From Aequorivita antarctica (lineage in GTDB: Bacteria; Bacteroidota; Bacteroidia; Flavobacteriales; Flavobacteriaceae), in contig NZ_VORT01000010.1 of assembly GCF_007997155.1 (NCBI RefSeq), positions 1 through 64,000 of the forward strand: a DNA stretch of 64,000 nt. Direction: 5' to 3'. Position numbers and translations under genes: made by a program. This document shows positions 52,946-63,182 of this stretch, piece by piece. Under the pieces are notes generated by a model that worked only from the letters and a program-made list of their open reading frames with translations, did not search any database and was not told the origin of the DNA. How positions within the stretch are numbered: the stretch's first letter is position 1; each line of letters opens with the position of its first letter.

Positions 52946-54943
52946 ATGAACTTTAAAATAGCCTCAGATTTTAAACCTGCTGGAGACCAGCCCCAAGCCA
53001 TAAAAGCCTTGGTGGAGGGCCTAGAAGCTGGTGAAAAATACCAAACCCTGCTGGGTGTTACAGGCTCCGGGAAAACCTTTACAGTGGGCAATGTGGTGCA
53101 GCAGGTGCAAAAACCAACCTTGGTTTTGGCGCACAACAAAACTCTGGCGGCACAGCTATACACAGAGTTTAAGAACCTCTTCCCAGAAAACGCGGTGGAG
53201 TATTTTGTTTCCTATTACGATTATTACCAACCCGAAGCGTTTATACCCAGCAGCGGCACCTATATAGAAAAAGATCTTTCCATAAACGAAGAGATTGAAA
53301 AAATGCGGCTTAGCACCACCTCGTCCTTGCTTTCGGGTAGGAGGGATGTGCTGGTGGTTTCCTCGGTTTCCTGCCTCTACGGTATCGGGAACCCAGCGGA
53401 ATTTCAGAAAAACGTTATCAGTTTGGAAAAAGGGCAGACCATCTCCCGCACCAAATTGTTGCACCGTTTGGTGCAAAGTCTCTATTCCAGAACCGAAGCA
53501 GAATTCAACCACGGCCGTTTCCGCATAAAAGGAGATACCGTTGATGTTTTTCCAGGGTATGCAGATGACGCTTTCAGAATTCACTTCTTCGGCGATGAAA
53601 TTGAAGAAATTGAAGTGTTTGACCCATTAAACAACAACATAAAAGCGAAGTATGACCGACTGAACATTTACCCAGCAAATATGTTCGTGACCTCGCCCGA
53701 TATTTTGCAAGGCGCTATCCGAAGTATTCAGGATGATTTGGTTTTACAAATAGAATATTTCAAAGAAATCGGCAAACATTTGGAAGCAAAACGTTTGGAG
53801 GAACGCACCAATTTCGACCTCGAAATGATCCGCGAACTGGGCTATTGCAGTGGTATTGAAAACTATTCGCGCTATTTAGATCAACGGCTACCGGGCACGC
53901 GCCCGTTCTGTTTGTTAGATTTCTTTCCAAAGGATTACTTAATGATAGTGGATGAAAGCCACGTTTCCATTCCGCAAGTTGGCGCCATGTATGGCGGTGA
54001 CCGTTCCCGTAAGGAAAATTTGGTGGACTACGGGTTTAGATTACCAGCCGCCATGGACAACCGTCCGTTAAAGTTTGATGAATTTGAAGCTATGCAAAAT
54101 CAGGTAATCTACGTAAGCGCAACGCCCGCAGATTACGAACTTGAAAAAAGCGGAGGCGTGTATGTGGAGCAGATTATTCGTCCCACAGGTTTGCTGGATC
54201 CGCCAATTGAAGTGCGTCCCAGTTTAAACCAGATTGATGACTTATTAGAAGAAATCCAACTTCGTATAGAAAAAGACGAGCGCATTTTGGTAACCACGCT
54301 AACCAAACGAATGGCGGAGGAATTGACCAAGTATTTAATCCGCGTACAAATCAGAACCCGTTACATTCACAGCGATGTGGACACCTTGGAACGTGTGGAA
54401 ATCATGCAGGATTTGCGGCTTGGATTGTTTGATGTTTTGGTAGGGGTAAACCTCCTTCGAGAAGGTTTAGATTTACCTGAAGTTTCCTTGGTTGCCATTC
54501 TGGATGCTGACAAAGAAGGGTTTTTGAGAAGCGAACGCTCGCTAACCCAAACCGTAGGTCGTGCTGCACGAAACTTGAACGGAAAAGCAATTATGTATGC
54601 TGATAAAATAACCAACAGTATGCAGAAAACGATTGATAGTACCAATTACAAAAGGGAAAAGCAGATTGCCTATAACCAAGAACACGGCATTACGCCAACA
54701 CAAATCAAAAAGTCTTTTGATAACGCTTTGACAAAATCAAAACAAGCGGCATATTCCTTTGAAACGGCCGAAAGTCTTGCCGCAGAATCGGAAGTGCAAT
54801 ATTTGACCAAAGCACAGATAGAAAAGAAAATCCGCGACACCCGCAAAGCGATGGAAACAGCAGCCAAAGATTTAGATTTCATGATGGCCGCCAAGCTGCG
54901 GGATAAGATTAAGACTTTTCAGAAGCAGTTGGAAGAGGTTTGA
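52946..54943 (+). CDS. uvrB: Excinuclease ABC subunit B
   Basis: 665 aa. Walker A GVTGSGKTFTVGN, hairpin region YYDYYQPEAFIPSSGTYIEK, Walker B DESHVS, helicase motifs to VGRAARN, and the C-terminal UVR domain (DLDFMMAAKLRDKIK). It loads damaged DNA onto UvrC in nucleotide-excision repair. Full length; marks the return to core genes. Confidence 0.98.
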   Translation: MNFKIASDFKPAGDQPQAIKALVEGLEAGEKYQTLLGVTGSGKTFTVGNVVQQVQKPTLVLAHNKTLAAQLYTEFKNLFPENAVEYFVSYYDYYQPEAFIPSSGTYIEKDLSINEEIEKMRLSTTSSLLSGRRDVLVVSSVSCLYGIGNPAEFQKNVISLEKGQTISRTKLLHRLVQSLYSRTEAEFNHGRFRIKGDTVDVFPGYADDAFRIHFFGDEIEEIEVFDPLNNNIKAKYDRLNIYPANMFVTSPDILQGAIRSIQDDLVLQIEYFKEIGKHLEAKRLEERTNFDLEMIRELGYCSGIENYSRYLDQRLPGTRPFCLLDFFPKDYLMIVDESHVSIPQVGAMYGGDRSRKENLVDYGFRLPAAMDNRPLKFDEFEAMQNQVIYVSATPADYELEKSGGVYVEQIIRPTGLLDPPIEVRPSLNQIDDLLEEIQLRIEKDERILVTTLTKRMAEELTKYLIRVQIRTRYIHSDVDTLERVEIMQDLRLGLFDVLVGVNLLREGLDLPEVSLVAILDADKEGFLRSERSLTQTVGRAARNLNGKAIMYADKITNSMQKTIDSTNYKREKQIAYNQEHGITPTQIKKSFDNALTKSKQAAYSFETAESLAAESEVQYLTKAQIEKKIRDTRKAMETAAKDLDFMMAAKLRDKIKTFQKQLEEV

Positions 54944-54949
54944 TATTTG

Positions 54950-55034
54950 AGAGAAAAGCGAAGAGCGAAAAGCGAAAAGGGAAAAGAGACAAGTGAAAAG
55001 CGAAAAGCTAAAAGAGACTAGAGAAAAGAGAAAT
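54950..55034 (+). repeat. Low-complexity GAAAAGC repeat after uvrB
   Basis: A purine-rich run of GAAAAGCGAAAAG units, not coding; next to (CCCTAAT)n at 55084-55111. Confidence 0.7.
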
Positions 55035-55083
55035 GATTGATGAGCTAATGTTGAAACTTGAAAAATATACTAAAACCCTAAAC

Positions 55084-55111
55084 TAATCCCTAATCCCTAA
55101 TCCCTAATCCC
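55084..55111 (+). repeat. Telomere-like (CCCTAAT)n tandem repeat
   Basis: Four near-perfect units of TAATCCC (55084-55111), with degenerate units continuing to 55145. The pattern looks like a telomere repeat, but the location is inside a chromosome between uvrB and a peptidase gene, so it is an ordinary simple repeat. Confidence 0.75.
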
Positions 55112-55149
55112 TCATCGCTATTCGCTAATTCCTAACCCTAAATTTTACA

Positions 55150-55797
55150 ATGTCTTTAACGTACCTTACTGTCCCTATTTTGTATTTTGCCTGCTATATG
55201 TTACCAGCGCAAACTGTCAATTTAGACAATAAGATTATTCCGGAGAGCCTCGAAAAAGAAGTCATTGATGCAATTTCTTTTTATCCCGAATTGTACGATA
55301 CTGCAATTGAGTTTAAATTCAAGGAGCACATTAAAAAATCGACCATGCAGGCGCAGCCTCGGTTTGCAAGTTTTTTTAAAGCGAAGGAGAATCGGGAATA
55401 CGTTATATTGATAAGCCGAAGCATTCAGATTGAAGGCGAAAAATTCACTATGGAGGATATTCCTTCGGACGTAAAAGTGGGTTGGGTTGGTCACGAACTT
55501 GGCCATATAATGGATTACCGCGAACGCACTAACTTTGGGATGCTAATTTTTGGCATGAAATATCTTTTCTCGTCCATGCATATTAAAGAAGTTGAGCGTG
55601 CAGCTGATACCTATGCAATTGCGCACGGAATGGGTGATTATATTTTAAAGACAAAAAATTTCATTTTAGAAAATGTAAATCTTTCAGAACAATACAAAGA
55701 GCGAATCCGCAGACTTTATATTTCGCCAGAAGAGGTGATGGAGCTTATCAATGAAAATAAAGTGGAAGAGGAGCCTGAGATTGTTGGGAAGGAGTAG
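55150..55797 (+). CDS. Metallopeptidase-like protein with HELGH motif
   Basis: 215 aa. Possible signal peptide (LPAQ ~20-23). HELGHIMDYRERTNFG (HExxH) and a third-ligand-like VERAADTYAIAHGM. Probably a minimal zinc peptidase resembling M48-type proteins. Acidic C-terminus. Confidence 0.75.
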   Translation: MSLTYLTVPILYFACYMLPAQTVNLDNKIIPESLEKEVIDAISFYPELYDTAIEFKFKEHIKKSTMQAQPRFASFFKAKENREYVILISRSIQIEGEKFTMEDIPSDVKVGWVGHELGHIMDYRERTNFGMLIFGMKYLFSSMHIKEVERAADTYAIAHGMGDYILKTKNFILENVNLSEQYKERIRRLYISPEEVMELINENKVEEEPEIVGKE

Positions 55798-55855
55798 TTT
55801 TTGTTTAATTGTTTAATTGTTTAGTTGTTGAGGTGTTGAGTTGTTGAGTTTGTGG
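55798..55855 (+). repeat. Low-complexity TTGTTTAA / GTTGTTGAG repeat
   Basis: Repeated TTTAATTG then GTTGAG units follow the peptidase gene; third simple-repeat gap in a row around uvrB. Confidence 0.65.
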
Positions 55856-55951
55856 AATCGTTGAGTTGGGGTTTGACCCTTCTACTCCCCTCAGGGTGAA
55901 AAAATTTGTTGACGAATCACTCTGAAAGTTTTACAGTGCTTTTAAAGCTTA

Positions 55952-57481
55952 CTATTTGTTCACTTCGGATTTTACGAAATCTTCCCATTCGGTGAATTTT
56001 TCCTCGTCCATCACCTTTTCCATTTTTACCTGTCCGCCCTTCTTTTTATTCTTGGCGTTCCATTCGTGAAAAATTGTGGGATTTATCGTTGTTACTTTTA
56101 CTCCTTTTAAGGCTTTGGAGCGAGCGACGGAATAATTTTTATTAGCTTCTTTTAATGCGTTATCAAGGGCGTTGGCTATTTCTTCAGATTTAATTTCAGT
56201 TTCCGTACCCAAATACCAATGATGATAAAATTCACCTTCAATCTTAACTGCCGCCAAGGTAAATTCTGGGATTTTAATATCAAACTGCTTCTCCATTTCC
56301 TGTAAAGCAACTTCCATTTTATTTACGGATAACTGTGAACCCACTACATTTAAAAAGAATTTGGTACGTCCCGTGATTTTAATTTCGGCTTTTTCAACAT
56401 CAGTGAAAGCAATAGTATCGCCAATTAAATAACGCCAAGCACCAGAAACGGTACTGATTATTAAAACATAATCTACATCCGCTTCAACTTCAGCGAGGGT
56501 TAGGGCAGGAGCATCCTGTGATAGCGATCCGTCTTCCTTGATATATTCAGGTTTGAAGGGAACAAATTCAAAATAGATGCCATTGTCTGATACCAATTTC
56601 ATGGAAGTGGTACCGGGCCTGTTCTGAAACGCCAAAAATCCTTCCGAGGCCAAATAAGTATCGATTATAATAATAGGTTTGGCCAACAGTTGATTAAAAC
56701 TCTTTTCGTAAGGTTGAAAGGCGACACCACCCGTAGTGTAAACTTTTAGATTGGGCCAGATTTCGTGAATGTTCTTTGCGTTGTGATATTCAATCACTTT
56801 CTTCATCATCAATTCCATCCATGAGGGAATGCCGCTGAGGGCGCCAATATCCCATTCTTTCGCCCGTTTACAAATAGTTGCAACCTTTTCGTCCCAGTCA
56901 TCCATTTGTGCAATTTCTTCGCCGGGTTTGTAATAACCACGAAACCAAAAAGGAATGTTGCTAGCGCTGATTCCACTTATTTCACCTTCCAGAAATTGAT
57001 CTTGTACCTCTAAATCTGTGCTGCTGCCTAGCATCATTATTTCCTTTTCATAAAAATCTGAAGGGATTTCAAAATTTGTTAAGGCGCCTACCTGCTTAAT
57101 TCCAGTAGTGCGAATGGCTTCAATCATTTCATCTGTTACTGGAATTTTTTTAGAGGTTTTCCCGGTTGTTCCACTGCTTCGAGCAAAATATTTAGGAGAC
57201 CCTGGCCAACTGATGTCTTTCAAACCTTCTTGGGTTTTGCACCACCATTCTGTTTCCATTTTGTGGTAATCAAAATAGGGCACCTTTTCAGCAAACGATT
57301 TCTGAATATTTTCAGATTCAAGAATTTTTCCGAAACCGTAATATTTTCCAAAAGCCGTATCCTTGGCTTTTTCGAGGAGATTTTTTAAAACTTCTTTTTG
57401 TGAAGCCACTGGAGATTTTTCTGAAACTATTGCGCCGCGAAGGTCAATTGCCGTTTTTATAATTGAACCGAGTAGTGCCAT
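55952..57481 (-). CDS. GH3-family acyl-adenylate amido synthetase-like protein
   Basis: 509 aa, cytosolic. ANL/GH3 signature [18 protein letters not shown], then [17 protein letters not shown] (~270) and the YLIGDTIAF hinge region. Plant GH3 enzymes conjugate acyl acids to amino acids. Bacterial GH3 proteins are known in Bacteroidota; the substrate here is unknown. Confidence 0.85.
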   Translation of the reverse strand: MALLGSIIKTAIDLRGAIVSEKSPVASQKEVLKNLLEKAKDTAFGKYYGFGKILESENIQKSFAEKVPYFDYHKMETEWWCKTQEGLKDISWPGSPKYFARSSGTTGKTSKKIPVTDEMIEAIRTTGIKQVGALTNFEIPSDFYEKEIMMLGSSTDLEVQDQFLEGEISGISASNIPFWFRGYYKPGEEIAQMDDWDEKVATICKRAKEWDIGALSGIPSWMELMMKKVIEYHNAKNIHEIWPNLKVYTTGGVAFQPYEKSFNQLLAKPIIIIDTYLASEGFLAFQNRPGTTSMKLVSDNGIYFEFVPFKPEYIKEDGSLSQDAPALTLAEVEADVDYVLIISTVSGAWRYLIGDTIAFTDVEKAEIKITGRTKFFLNVVGSQLSVNKMEVALQEMEKQFDIKIPEFTLAAVKIEGEFYHHWYLGTETEIKSEEIANALDNALKEANKNYSVARSKALKGVKVTTINPTIFHEWNAKNKKKGGQVKMEKVMDEEKFTEWEDFVKSEVNK

Positions 57482-57572
57482 TCTATTTTTTTGTTTAAGC
57501 TACAATTTTTCAGAAAACTTAAAAGAGGAATTAAATCAATTTTAACCTTTTCCGTTTGCGCTTCAATAATGG

Positions 57573-57580
57573 TATCTTTG
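57573..57580 (+). promoter_or_regulatory. -7 box TATCTTTG before rluF
   Basis: Exact box 12 nt before the ATG at 57593. It supports that start rather than upstream in-frame ATGs, which would place this box inside the gene. Confidence 0.65.
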
Positions 57581-57592
57581 CAAAAAAAGGAG

Positions 57593-58507
57593 ATGAACCA
57601 CCCAGATTCCGTACGATTAAACAAAGCCATAAGCGATAGTGGCTATTGTTCCCGCCGTGAGGCCGATACTTTAATTGAAAAAGGCCGCGTAACCGTTAAT
57701 GGCGAAAAAAGTGGACTCGGCGACCGTGTAATGCCCGGCGATGTTGTGATGGTTGATGGTAAACTCATTACAGAAAACACTACCGAAGTATTTATAATGT
57801 TGAATAAGCCTGTGGGAATTACGTGCACTACAGATACGCGCTTTGATGACAATGTGGTAGATTTTGTAAACCATCCCGAGCGTATTTTCCCCGTGGGAAG
57901 ATTGGACAAGCCCAGTGAAGGCGTGCTTTTATTGACCAATGTAGGCGATATAGTAAACAAAATACTTCGTGCTGGCAACAAACATGAAAAAGAATACATT
58001 GTAAAAGTAGATAGACACGTAACAGATGAGTTTATAAAAAGAATGGGTTCCGGTATTCCTATTTTGGAAACGGTAACAAAACGCTGCAAGGTGGAACGTT
58101 TTAGTAGATTTGAATTCAGAATTATCTTGGTACAGGGTTTAAATAGACAGATTCGAAGAATGTGTGAATATTTGGGCTATGAAGTTGTGGCTTTACAACG
58201 AATCCGGATAATGAATCTGGAATTGGGCGATTTGCCAGTAGGGCAGTGGCGGGATCTTACTGCGGAAGAACTGAAAACGCTAAAAGATTCTGTGAAGGAT
58301 AGCGATGGGCAGCCGAAGGCTTATGGAAAAGATGAAAGAAAAGAGAATATAGAAGAAAGAGGAAAGAACCAAGAGTCAAGAGTCAAGAGCCAGGATAAAA
58401 GACAAAAAACTGAAAACATTAAGCCTGAAGTAAAAAGGCGGGAGGAGCGCAAATTACAAAGGGAACAAAAAAATACAGAGGGAAGAAGGAGAAGGGGGCC
58501 GAATTAG
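57593..58507 (+). CDS. rluF: 23S rRNA pseudouridine synthase (RluF/RluB family) with low-complexity tail
   Basis: 304 aa from ATG 57593, with AGGAG just upstream. S4 domain ([18 protein letters not shown]), catalytic [13 protein letters not shown] (Asp), and [15 protein letters not shown]. The RluF-like choice rests on [10 protein letters not shown]; RluB is possible. The last ~60 residues are charged and repetitive ([19 protein letters not shown]) and derive from an intergenic-type repeat. The stop is 13 nt before a hairpin (58520-58547). Confidence 0.88.
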   Translation: MNHPDSVRLNKAISDSGYCSRREADTLIEKGRVTVNGEKSGLGDRVMPGDVVMVDGKLITENTTEVFIMLNKPVGITCTTDTRFDDNVVDFVNHPERIFPVGRLDKPSEGVLLLTNVGDIVNKILRAGNKHEKEYIVKVDRHVTDEFIKRMGSGIPILETVTKRCKVERFSRFEFRIILVQGLNRQIRRMCEYLGYEVVALQRIRIMNLELGDLPVGQWRDLTAEELKTLKDSVKDSDGQPKAYGKDERKENIEERGKNQESRVKSQDKRQKTENIKPEVKRREERKLQREQKNTEGRRRRGPN

Positions 58508-58519
58508 GACCAAGAAAAA

Positions 58520-58547
58520 ACCGCGCACCGATTGAGTAGCACGCGGT
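58520..58547. terminator. Bidirectional hairpin between rluF and hsp20
   Basis: ACCGCG / CGCGGT (58520-58525 / 58542-58547), then ATTTT. Lies between two convergent genes. Confidence 0.65.
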
Positions 58548-58580
58548 CATTTTCAACTAACTAACCAAATTAAATTTCAA

Positions 58581-59015
58581 TTATGAAATCTCAACCATTT
58601 TCTTCAATGCTTTCTTTTCTTCCATTTTCGGAAGGGTAACCCGAAGGATCCCGTTTTCGTAATTGGCCTGAATATCTTCCGTTTTAATGTATTCAGGAAG
58701 TTTGAAAGAACGCTCAAAACTTTTGTAGTTAAACTCCCTTCTTCTATAGTGGGAATCGCCAGTTTCTTCTTTCTTTACTTCTGCCTTTTTTGAAGCGATT
58801 TTCAATGTATCTTCCTCAACCTCAATGGTGAAATCTTCTTTCTGCAATCCAGGTGCAGCTAATTCGACTACAAAACTCGGTAAATTTTCAATAATATTTA
58901 CTGTAGGAATGCTAAATGTTTCATAATTGTGATTAAACACATCTAGCTTGTTGTCAAAAAGGAAGTTATCCAATAGTCCTGGTAACCAAATACTGTTTTT
59001 ATTAACTGTTTTCAT
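58581..59015 (-). CDS. Hsp20/alpha-crystallin family small heat-shock protein
   Basis: 144 aa. Alpha-crystallin domain (FVVELAAPGLQKEDFTIEVE ... GILRVTLPKMEEKK), holding unfolded proteins for refolding. A short inverted repeat at 59087-59099 sits ~78 nt upstream, like the one before htpG. Confidence 0.93.
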   Translation of the reverse strand: MKTVNKNSIWLPGLLDNFLFDNKLDVFNHNYETFSIPTVNIIENLPSFVVELAAPGLQKEDFTIEVEEDTLKIASKKAEVKKEETGDSHYRRREFNYKSFERSFKLPEYIKTEDIQANYENGILRVTLPKMEEKKALKKMVEIS

Positions 59016-59086
59016 ATTGATATATTGTTTTATTTTTAACTAATTTCATATCATAATAACCAATAACGATTCCATTGTTAAAAACA

Positions 59087-59099
59087 AGACATTTTGACT
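59087..59099. promoter_or_regulatory. Inverted-repeat element upstream of hsp20
   Basis: AGACA-TTT-TGACT (imperfect, one arm base off). Position relative to hsp20 matches the element at 4741-4753 relative to htpG. Confidence 0.35.
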
Positions 59100-59145
59100 G
59101 TTTTCGAGTAATTACATATGTCTTTTTGTCTTATAAATTAAATTT

Positions 59146-60438
59146 ATGAAACATTTTTTAATACGCTTCGCTACGTTTTTTAGAACAGTAAAGAGTAAGA
59201 TTGCCTTTTATCCAACACTTATAGCCATCGCTGGATTCTTTCTTGCTTTGGGGATGATAATTTTGGAGCAACAAGGTATCTCCAGAAAAATAATCGATGT
59301 TTTCCCGATGTTGATGGTTGAAGATGGAGATACGGCGCTCAATGTTCTCAGTACGTGCATTGGAGGTCTGATTTCAATGATGGTTTTTAGTTTTTCAATG
59401 GTGATGCTTTTGTTGAGTCAGGCTTCCAGTAACTTTTCACCCCGTTTATTGCCAGGGTTAATTTCTAACAAAAGGCACCAAATTATTTTAGGTATTTTTT
59501 TGGCGACAATCGTTTATAACATATTTACACTCTTTTCTGTAAATACCAGCGAAGAGAAATACACGCTACCAGGTTTTTCAATACTTCTCGGTGTTTTATT
59601 TACAATTGTTTGTCTTTCTGCCTTCATATTTTTTATACATAATATTTCCCAGAGCATTCAGATCAATAATATAATGGATGGAATTTATGACCAGGCTATG
59701 GATCGATTAAATGAAATTATTGATTCTGAAGAAAATGCTACTAAAATGCTCGTTGCCCATTTTCCTAATACTTCGGAATGGCAAAGTTATACATCTTCTA
59801 AAAATGGTTATTTTCAAAATATTTCTATCAAAAACATCACTGAAATCTGTAAAAAGAATGATGTCCGTATTTATATAACGATACCGAAAGGCTTGTTTGT
59901 ATTGAAGAATAATTCGGTTTTAAAAACGAGCAAGGTATTGGATGAAAAAATTGTAGATGAAATATTTTCTAATATGAATTTTGCACGCGGCGAATATATC
60001 CGCGATAATTATACGCTAGCTTTTAAGCAGATTACAGAAATTGCCGTAAAGGCAATGTCGCCAGGAATAAATGATCCTGGAACCGCCATTAACGCAATTG
60101 ATTATTTAACGGAACTCTTTGCACTACGGATGAAAAAGAACAACTCAGGAGTTCTTATAGCAGATAATAAGGCTTATATAAAAATGGCTATTATTCAGTT
60201 TGAGGAATTGCTTTATAATGTTATGGCGTCTTTGCGCACCTATTGCAAACACGACCCAATAGTAGTTCAAAAACTGATCTGGATGCTGAAGTATCTTCAG
60301 GATCAACCCGCTGCCGACGAAACTTATACAACAGCCATAAAAGAAGAATTAAAAGTATTAATTGATAATATGAATTTTGATTCTGAAAAAGACAAACGTG
60401 TTTTAAGAAGATTGGCCGAGATGGAAAAAGATTCATAA
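59146..60438 (+). CDS. DUF2254 membrane protein
   Basis: 430 aa. About four helices in the first ~175 residues (ALGMIILEQQG; MVFSFSMVMLLLSQASSNF; GIFLATIVYNIFTLF), then a cytoplasmic domain with AMSPGINDPGTAINAIDYL, which is characteristic of DUF2254. Function unknown. Confidence 0.88.
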   Translation: MKHFLIRFATFFRTVKSKIAFYPTLIAIAGFFLALGMIILEQQGISRKIIDVFPMLMVEDGDTALNVLSTCIGGLISMMVFSFSMVMLLLSQASSNFSPRLLPGLISNKRHQIILGIFLATIVYNIFTLFSVNTSEEKYTLPGFSILLGVLFTIVCLSAFIFFIHNISQSIQINNIMDGIYDQAMDRLNEIIDSEENATKMLVAHFPNTSEWQSYTSSKNGYFQNISIKNITEICKKNDVRIYITIPKGLFVLKNNSVLKTSKVLDEKIVDEIFSNMNFARGEYIRDNYTLAFKQITEIAVKAMSPGINDPGTAINAIDYLTELFALRMKKNNSGVLIADNKAYIKMAIIQFEELLYNVMASLRTYCKHDPIVVQKLIWMLKYLQDQPAADETYTTAIKEELKVLIDNMNFDSEKDKRVLRRLAEMEKDS

Positions 60439-60472
60439 AAAAAGCCTTCCGGGTTTATTTGGAAGGCTTTTT
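60439..60472. terminator. Bidirectional terminator
   Basis: AAAAAGCCTTCC / GGAAGGCTTTTT (60439-60450 / 60461-60472) between convergent genes; serves DUF2254 and sucC. Confidence 0.9.
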
Positions 60473-60493
60473 AATATTTTTACTCAAGAATAA

Positions 60494-61684
60494 TTAAGCA
60501 AGCACTGCTTTCACTTTATCAGCAGCCTCTTGAAATTCAATTGCGCTTTGTACGTCCAAACCGCTGTTGTCAATCATTTGCTTTGCAAGGTCAGCATTTG
60601 TTCCTTGTAAACGCACAATGATAGGCACGTTGATGGTTCCCATGTTTTTATAAGCGTCAATTATTCCTTGTGCAACACGGTCACAACGAACAATTCCGCC
60701 GAATATGTTTACCAAAATTGCTTTTACGTTTGGATCTTTTAAGATCAATTTGAAAGCAGCTTCAACGCGTTCAGCATTTGCAGTTCCGCCTACGTCAAGA
60801 AAATTTGCTGGCTCTCCACCAGCTTGTTTAATAAGGTCCATTGTCGCCATTGCAAGTCCGGCGCCGTTTACCATACAACCAACGTTTCCGTCAAGATCTA
60901 CATAGTTAAGCCCTTTTTCTTGTGCTTCAACTTCCACAGCATTTTCTTCACGTATGTCGCGCATTGCCAAATAATCTTTGTGACGGAATAGGGCATTGTC
61001 GTCAATGCTCACTTTTGCGTCAACCGCGATAATTCTATCGTCGCTTGTTTTTAAAACTGGGTTTATTTCGAATAGGGAAGAATCAGACTCGTTGTATGCG
61101 GTATAAAGCGCAGTTACAAATTTCGTCATTTCCTTAAAAGCCTTTCCGCTCAAGCCAAGATTAAAAGCAATCCTTCTTGCTTGAAATCCTAAAATGCCAA
61201 CGGCTGGGTCAATTTCTTCGGTGAAAATTAAATCTGGGGTTTCCTCAGCAACGGTTTCAATATCCATCCCACCTTCGGTAGAATACATAATCATATTTCT
61301 TCCTGTGGAGCGGTTTAAAAGTACGCTTATATAATACTCTTCAGGTTCGCTATCGCCTGGATAGTAAACGTCTTCTGCAACCAAAACTTGGTGAACTCTT
61401 TTGCCTTCTGCTGAAGTCTGTGGCGTAATAAGATCCATCCCAATGATTTTTCCAGCAATATCCTCAACTTCCTGTAAATTCTTTGCAAGTTTTACACCAC
61501 CTCCTTTACCACGGCCACCGGCGTGAACTTGGGCCTTAATAACGTGCCAGCCTGTTCCGGTTGTTTCAGTGAGTTTTTTTGCAGCTTCCACCGCCTCTTT
61601 TGGAGTGGTTGCCACAATACCGCGCTGTATTTCAACGCCAAAACTGTTCAATATTTCTTTTCCCTGATATTCGTGTAAATTCAT
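60494..61684 (-). CDS. sucC: Succinyl-CoA synthetase beta subunit
   Basis: 396 aa from ATG at 61684 (MNLHEYQGKEIL, the family start); the 42-nt longer frame upstream is rejected. ATP-grasp domain KAQVHAGGRGKGGGVKLA and NIFGGIVRCDRVAQGI. TCA-cycle enzyme that makes ATP or GTP with succinate. sucD is not adjacent. Minus-strand -7 box TATTTTTG lies at 61715-61722. Confidence 0.97.
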   Translation of the reverse strand: MNLHEYQGKEILNSFGVEIQRGIVATTPKEAVEAAKKLTETTGTGWHVIKAQVHAGGRGKGGGVKLAKNLQEVEDIAGKIIGMDLITPQTSAEGKRVHQVLVAEDVYYPGDSEPEEYYISVLLNRSTGRNMIMYSTEGGMDIETVAEETPDLIFTEEIDPAVGILGFQARRIAFNLGLSGKAFKEMTKFVTALYTAYNESDSSLFEINPVLKTSDDRIIAVDAKVSIDDNALFRHKDYLAMRDIREENAVEVEAQEKGLNYVDLDGNVGCMVNGAGLAMATMDLIKQAGGEPANFLDVGGTANAERVEAAFKLILKDPNVKAILVNIFGGIVRCDRVAQGIIDAYKNMGTINVPIIVRLQGTNADLAKQMIDNSGLDVQSAIEFQEAADKVKAVLA

Positions 61685-61840
61685 AGTAGCGATTTTGTAC
61701 TTGTTTATGGATTGCAAAAATAACAAATGTAACAGGAATGCACTAATGTTTTTTTAAAGCATTCTATATCTGAAAATTCAGGTATTTGCTAAAAATGAAA
61801 AATTAAGTATTTATTAATGAAGTATTTCGGCTTACATCCC

Positions 61841-61848
61841 TATTTTTG
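61841..61848 (+). promoter_or_regulatory. lysA promoter -7 box TATTTTTG
   Basis: Exact TAnnTTTG box 33 nt before the ATG at 61882. An upstream in-frame TTG lies inside this box and so is not the start. Confidence 0.65.
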
Positions 61849-61881
61849 CGGCTTAATTTTTTAAAATTTATTGTTAAGACC

Positions 61882-63087
61882 ATGAAAAATCAAGACCTTT
61901 TGGCGATTGCCAAAGAATTCGGAAGCCCTGTTTATGTTTATGATGCCGCTAAAATTGAAAAGCAGTATAAACGTTTAACTAGTGCTTTTGATAAGGTGGA
62001 GAAGTTGAGAATAAATTATGCGGTGAAAGCACTTTCAAATATTTCAGTGCTTAAATTGCTCATCAATATGGGCAGTGGGTTGGATACGGTTTCAATACAA
62101 GAGGTGATGCTCAGTCTGGAAGCTGGCGCAAAACCCGAAGACATTATCTACACTCCCAACGGAATTTCTTTGGAAGAGATAGAAAAGGCTGCAAAACTTG
62201 GTGTACAGATTAATATTGACAACCTTTCCATTTTGGAACAATTTGGAACCAAGCATCCCAAAACTCCTGTCTGCATTCGTATAAATCCGCACGTAATGGC
62301 GGGCGGAAATGCAAATATTTCTGTGGGACATATTGATAGTAAGTTCGGGATTTCAATTCACCAAATGCCTTTGCTGAAAAGGATTGTTGAAAATACCGGC
62401 ATGAACATCAACGGAATCCATATGCATACGGGCAGCGATATTCTTGATATTGATGTATTTCTTTATGCTTCAGAAATACTTTTCAACGCAGCGGAAAATT
62501 TCGACAATCTTGAATTTATTGACTTCGGAAGCGGTTTCAAAGTACCTTATAAAGAAGGCGACATTGAAACCAATGTTGAAGAACTCGGTAAAAAACTGAG
62601 CAAACGTTTTAATGATTTCTGCAAAAAATATGGTAAAAAGCTAACCTTGGCTTTTGAACCAGGTAAGTTTTTGGTAAGTGAAGCCGGCCAATTTTTAGTA
62701 AAAGTGAATGTAATAAAACAAACCACTTCTACTGTTTTTGCGCAAGTGGATAGTGGTTTTAACCATTTGATTCGCCCAATGCTTTACGGTTCCCAGCATG
62801 AAATTTCAAATGTTTCCCGCCCACACGGAAGGGACCGTTTTTATACCGTAACGGGCTATATCTGTGAAACCGACACTTTTGCCAACAACCGCCGTATTCC
62901 CGAAATACACGAAGGTGATATTTTATCATTCCACAATGCTGGTGCATATTGCTTTACTATGGCGAGCAATTATAATTCACGTTACCGTCCTGCAGAAGTA
63001 CTTTGGTATAAGGGTAAGGCACATTTAATTCGGAAAAGAGAAACTTTTGAGGATATTCTGAAAAACCAAATTTCGGTGGAATTGTAA
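61882..63087 (+). CDS. lysA: Diaminopimelate decarboxylase
   Basis: 401 aa from ATG 61882. PLP-lysine in YAVKALSNISVL, HMHTGSDILD, GSGFKVPY, and active-site CETDTFANN near residue ~335. It converts meso-diaminopimelate to lysine. Single gene. Confidence 0.95.
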   Translation: MKNQDLLAIAKEFGSPVYVYDAAKIEKQYKRLTSAFDKVEKLRINYAVKALSNISVLKLLINMGSGLDTVSIQEVMLSLEAGAKPEDIIYTPNGISLEEIEKAAKLGVQINIDNLSILEQFGTKHPKTPVCIRINPHVMAGGNANISVGHIDSKFGISIHQMPLLKRIVENTGMNINGIHMHTGSDILDIDVFLYASEILFNAAENFDNLEFIDFGSGFKVPYKEGDIETNVEELGKKLSKRFNDFCKKYGKKLTLAFEPGKFLVSEAGQFLVKVNVIKQTTSTVFAQVDSGFNHLIRPMLYGSQHEISNVSRPHGRDRFYTVTGYICETDTFANNRRIPEIHEGDILSFHNAGAYCFTMASNYNSRYRPAEVLWYKGKAHLIRKRETFEDILKNQISVEL

Positions 63088-63182
63088 TTTTTCTGAAATT
63101 TTTACATTGTGATCTTACTTTTTCAATAAAAATCCTAGATTTGTTTAGATTCAATTAGAAAATTTTAAACAAAACTATAAGG

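Noticed and set aside
55084-55111. Telomere-like (CCCTAAT)n as a chromosome end
   Set aside because: The sequence continues normally on both sides with core genes; bacterial simple repeat.
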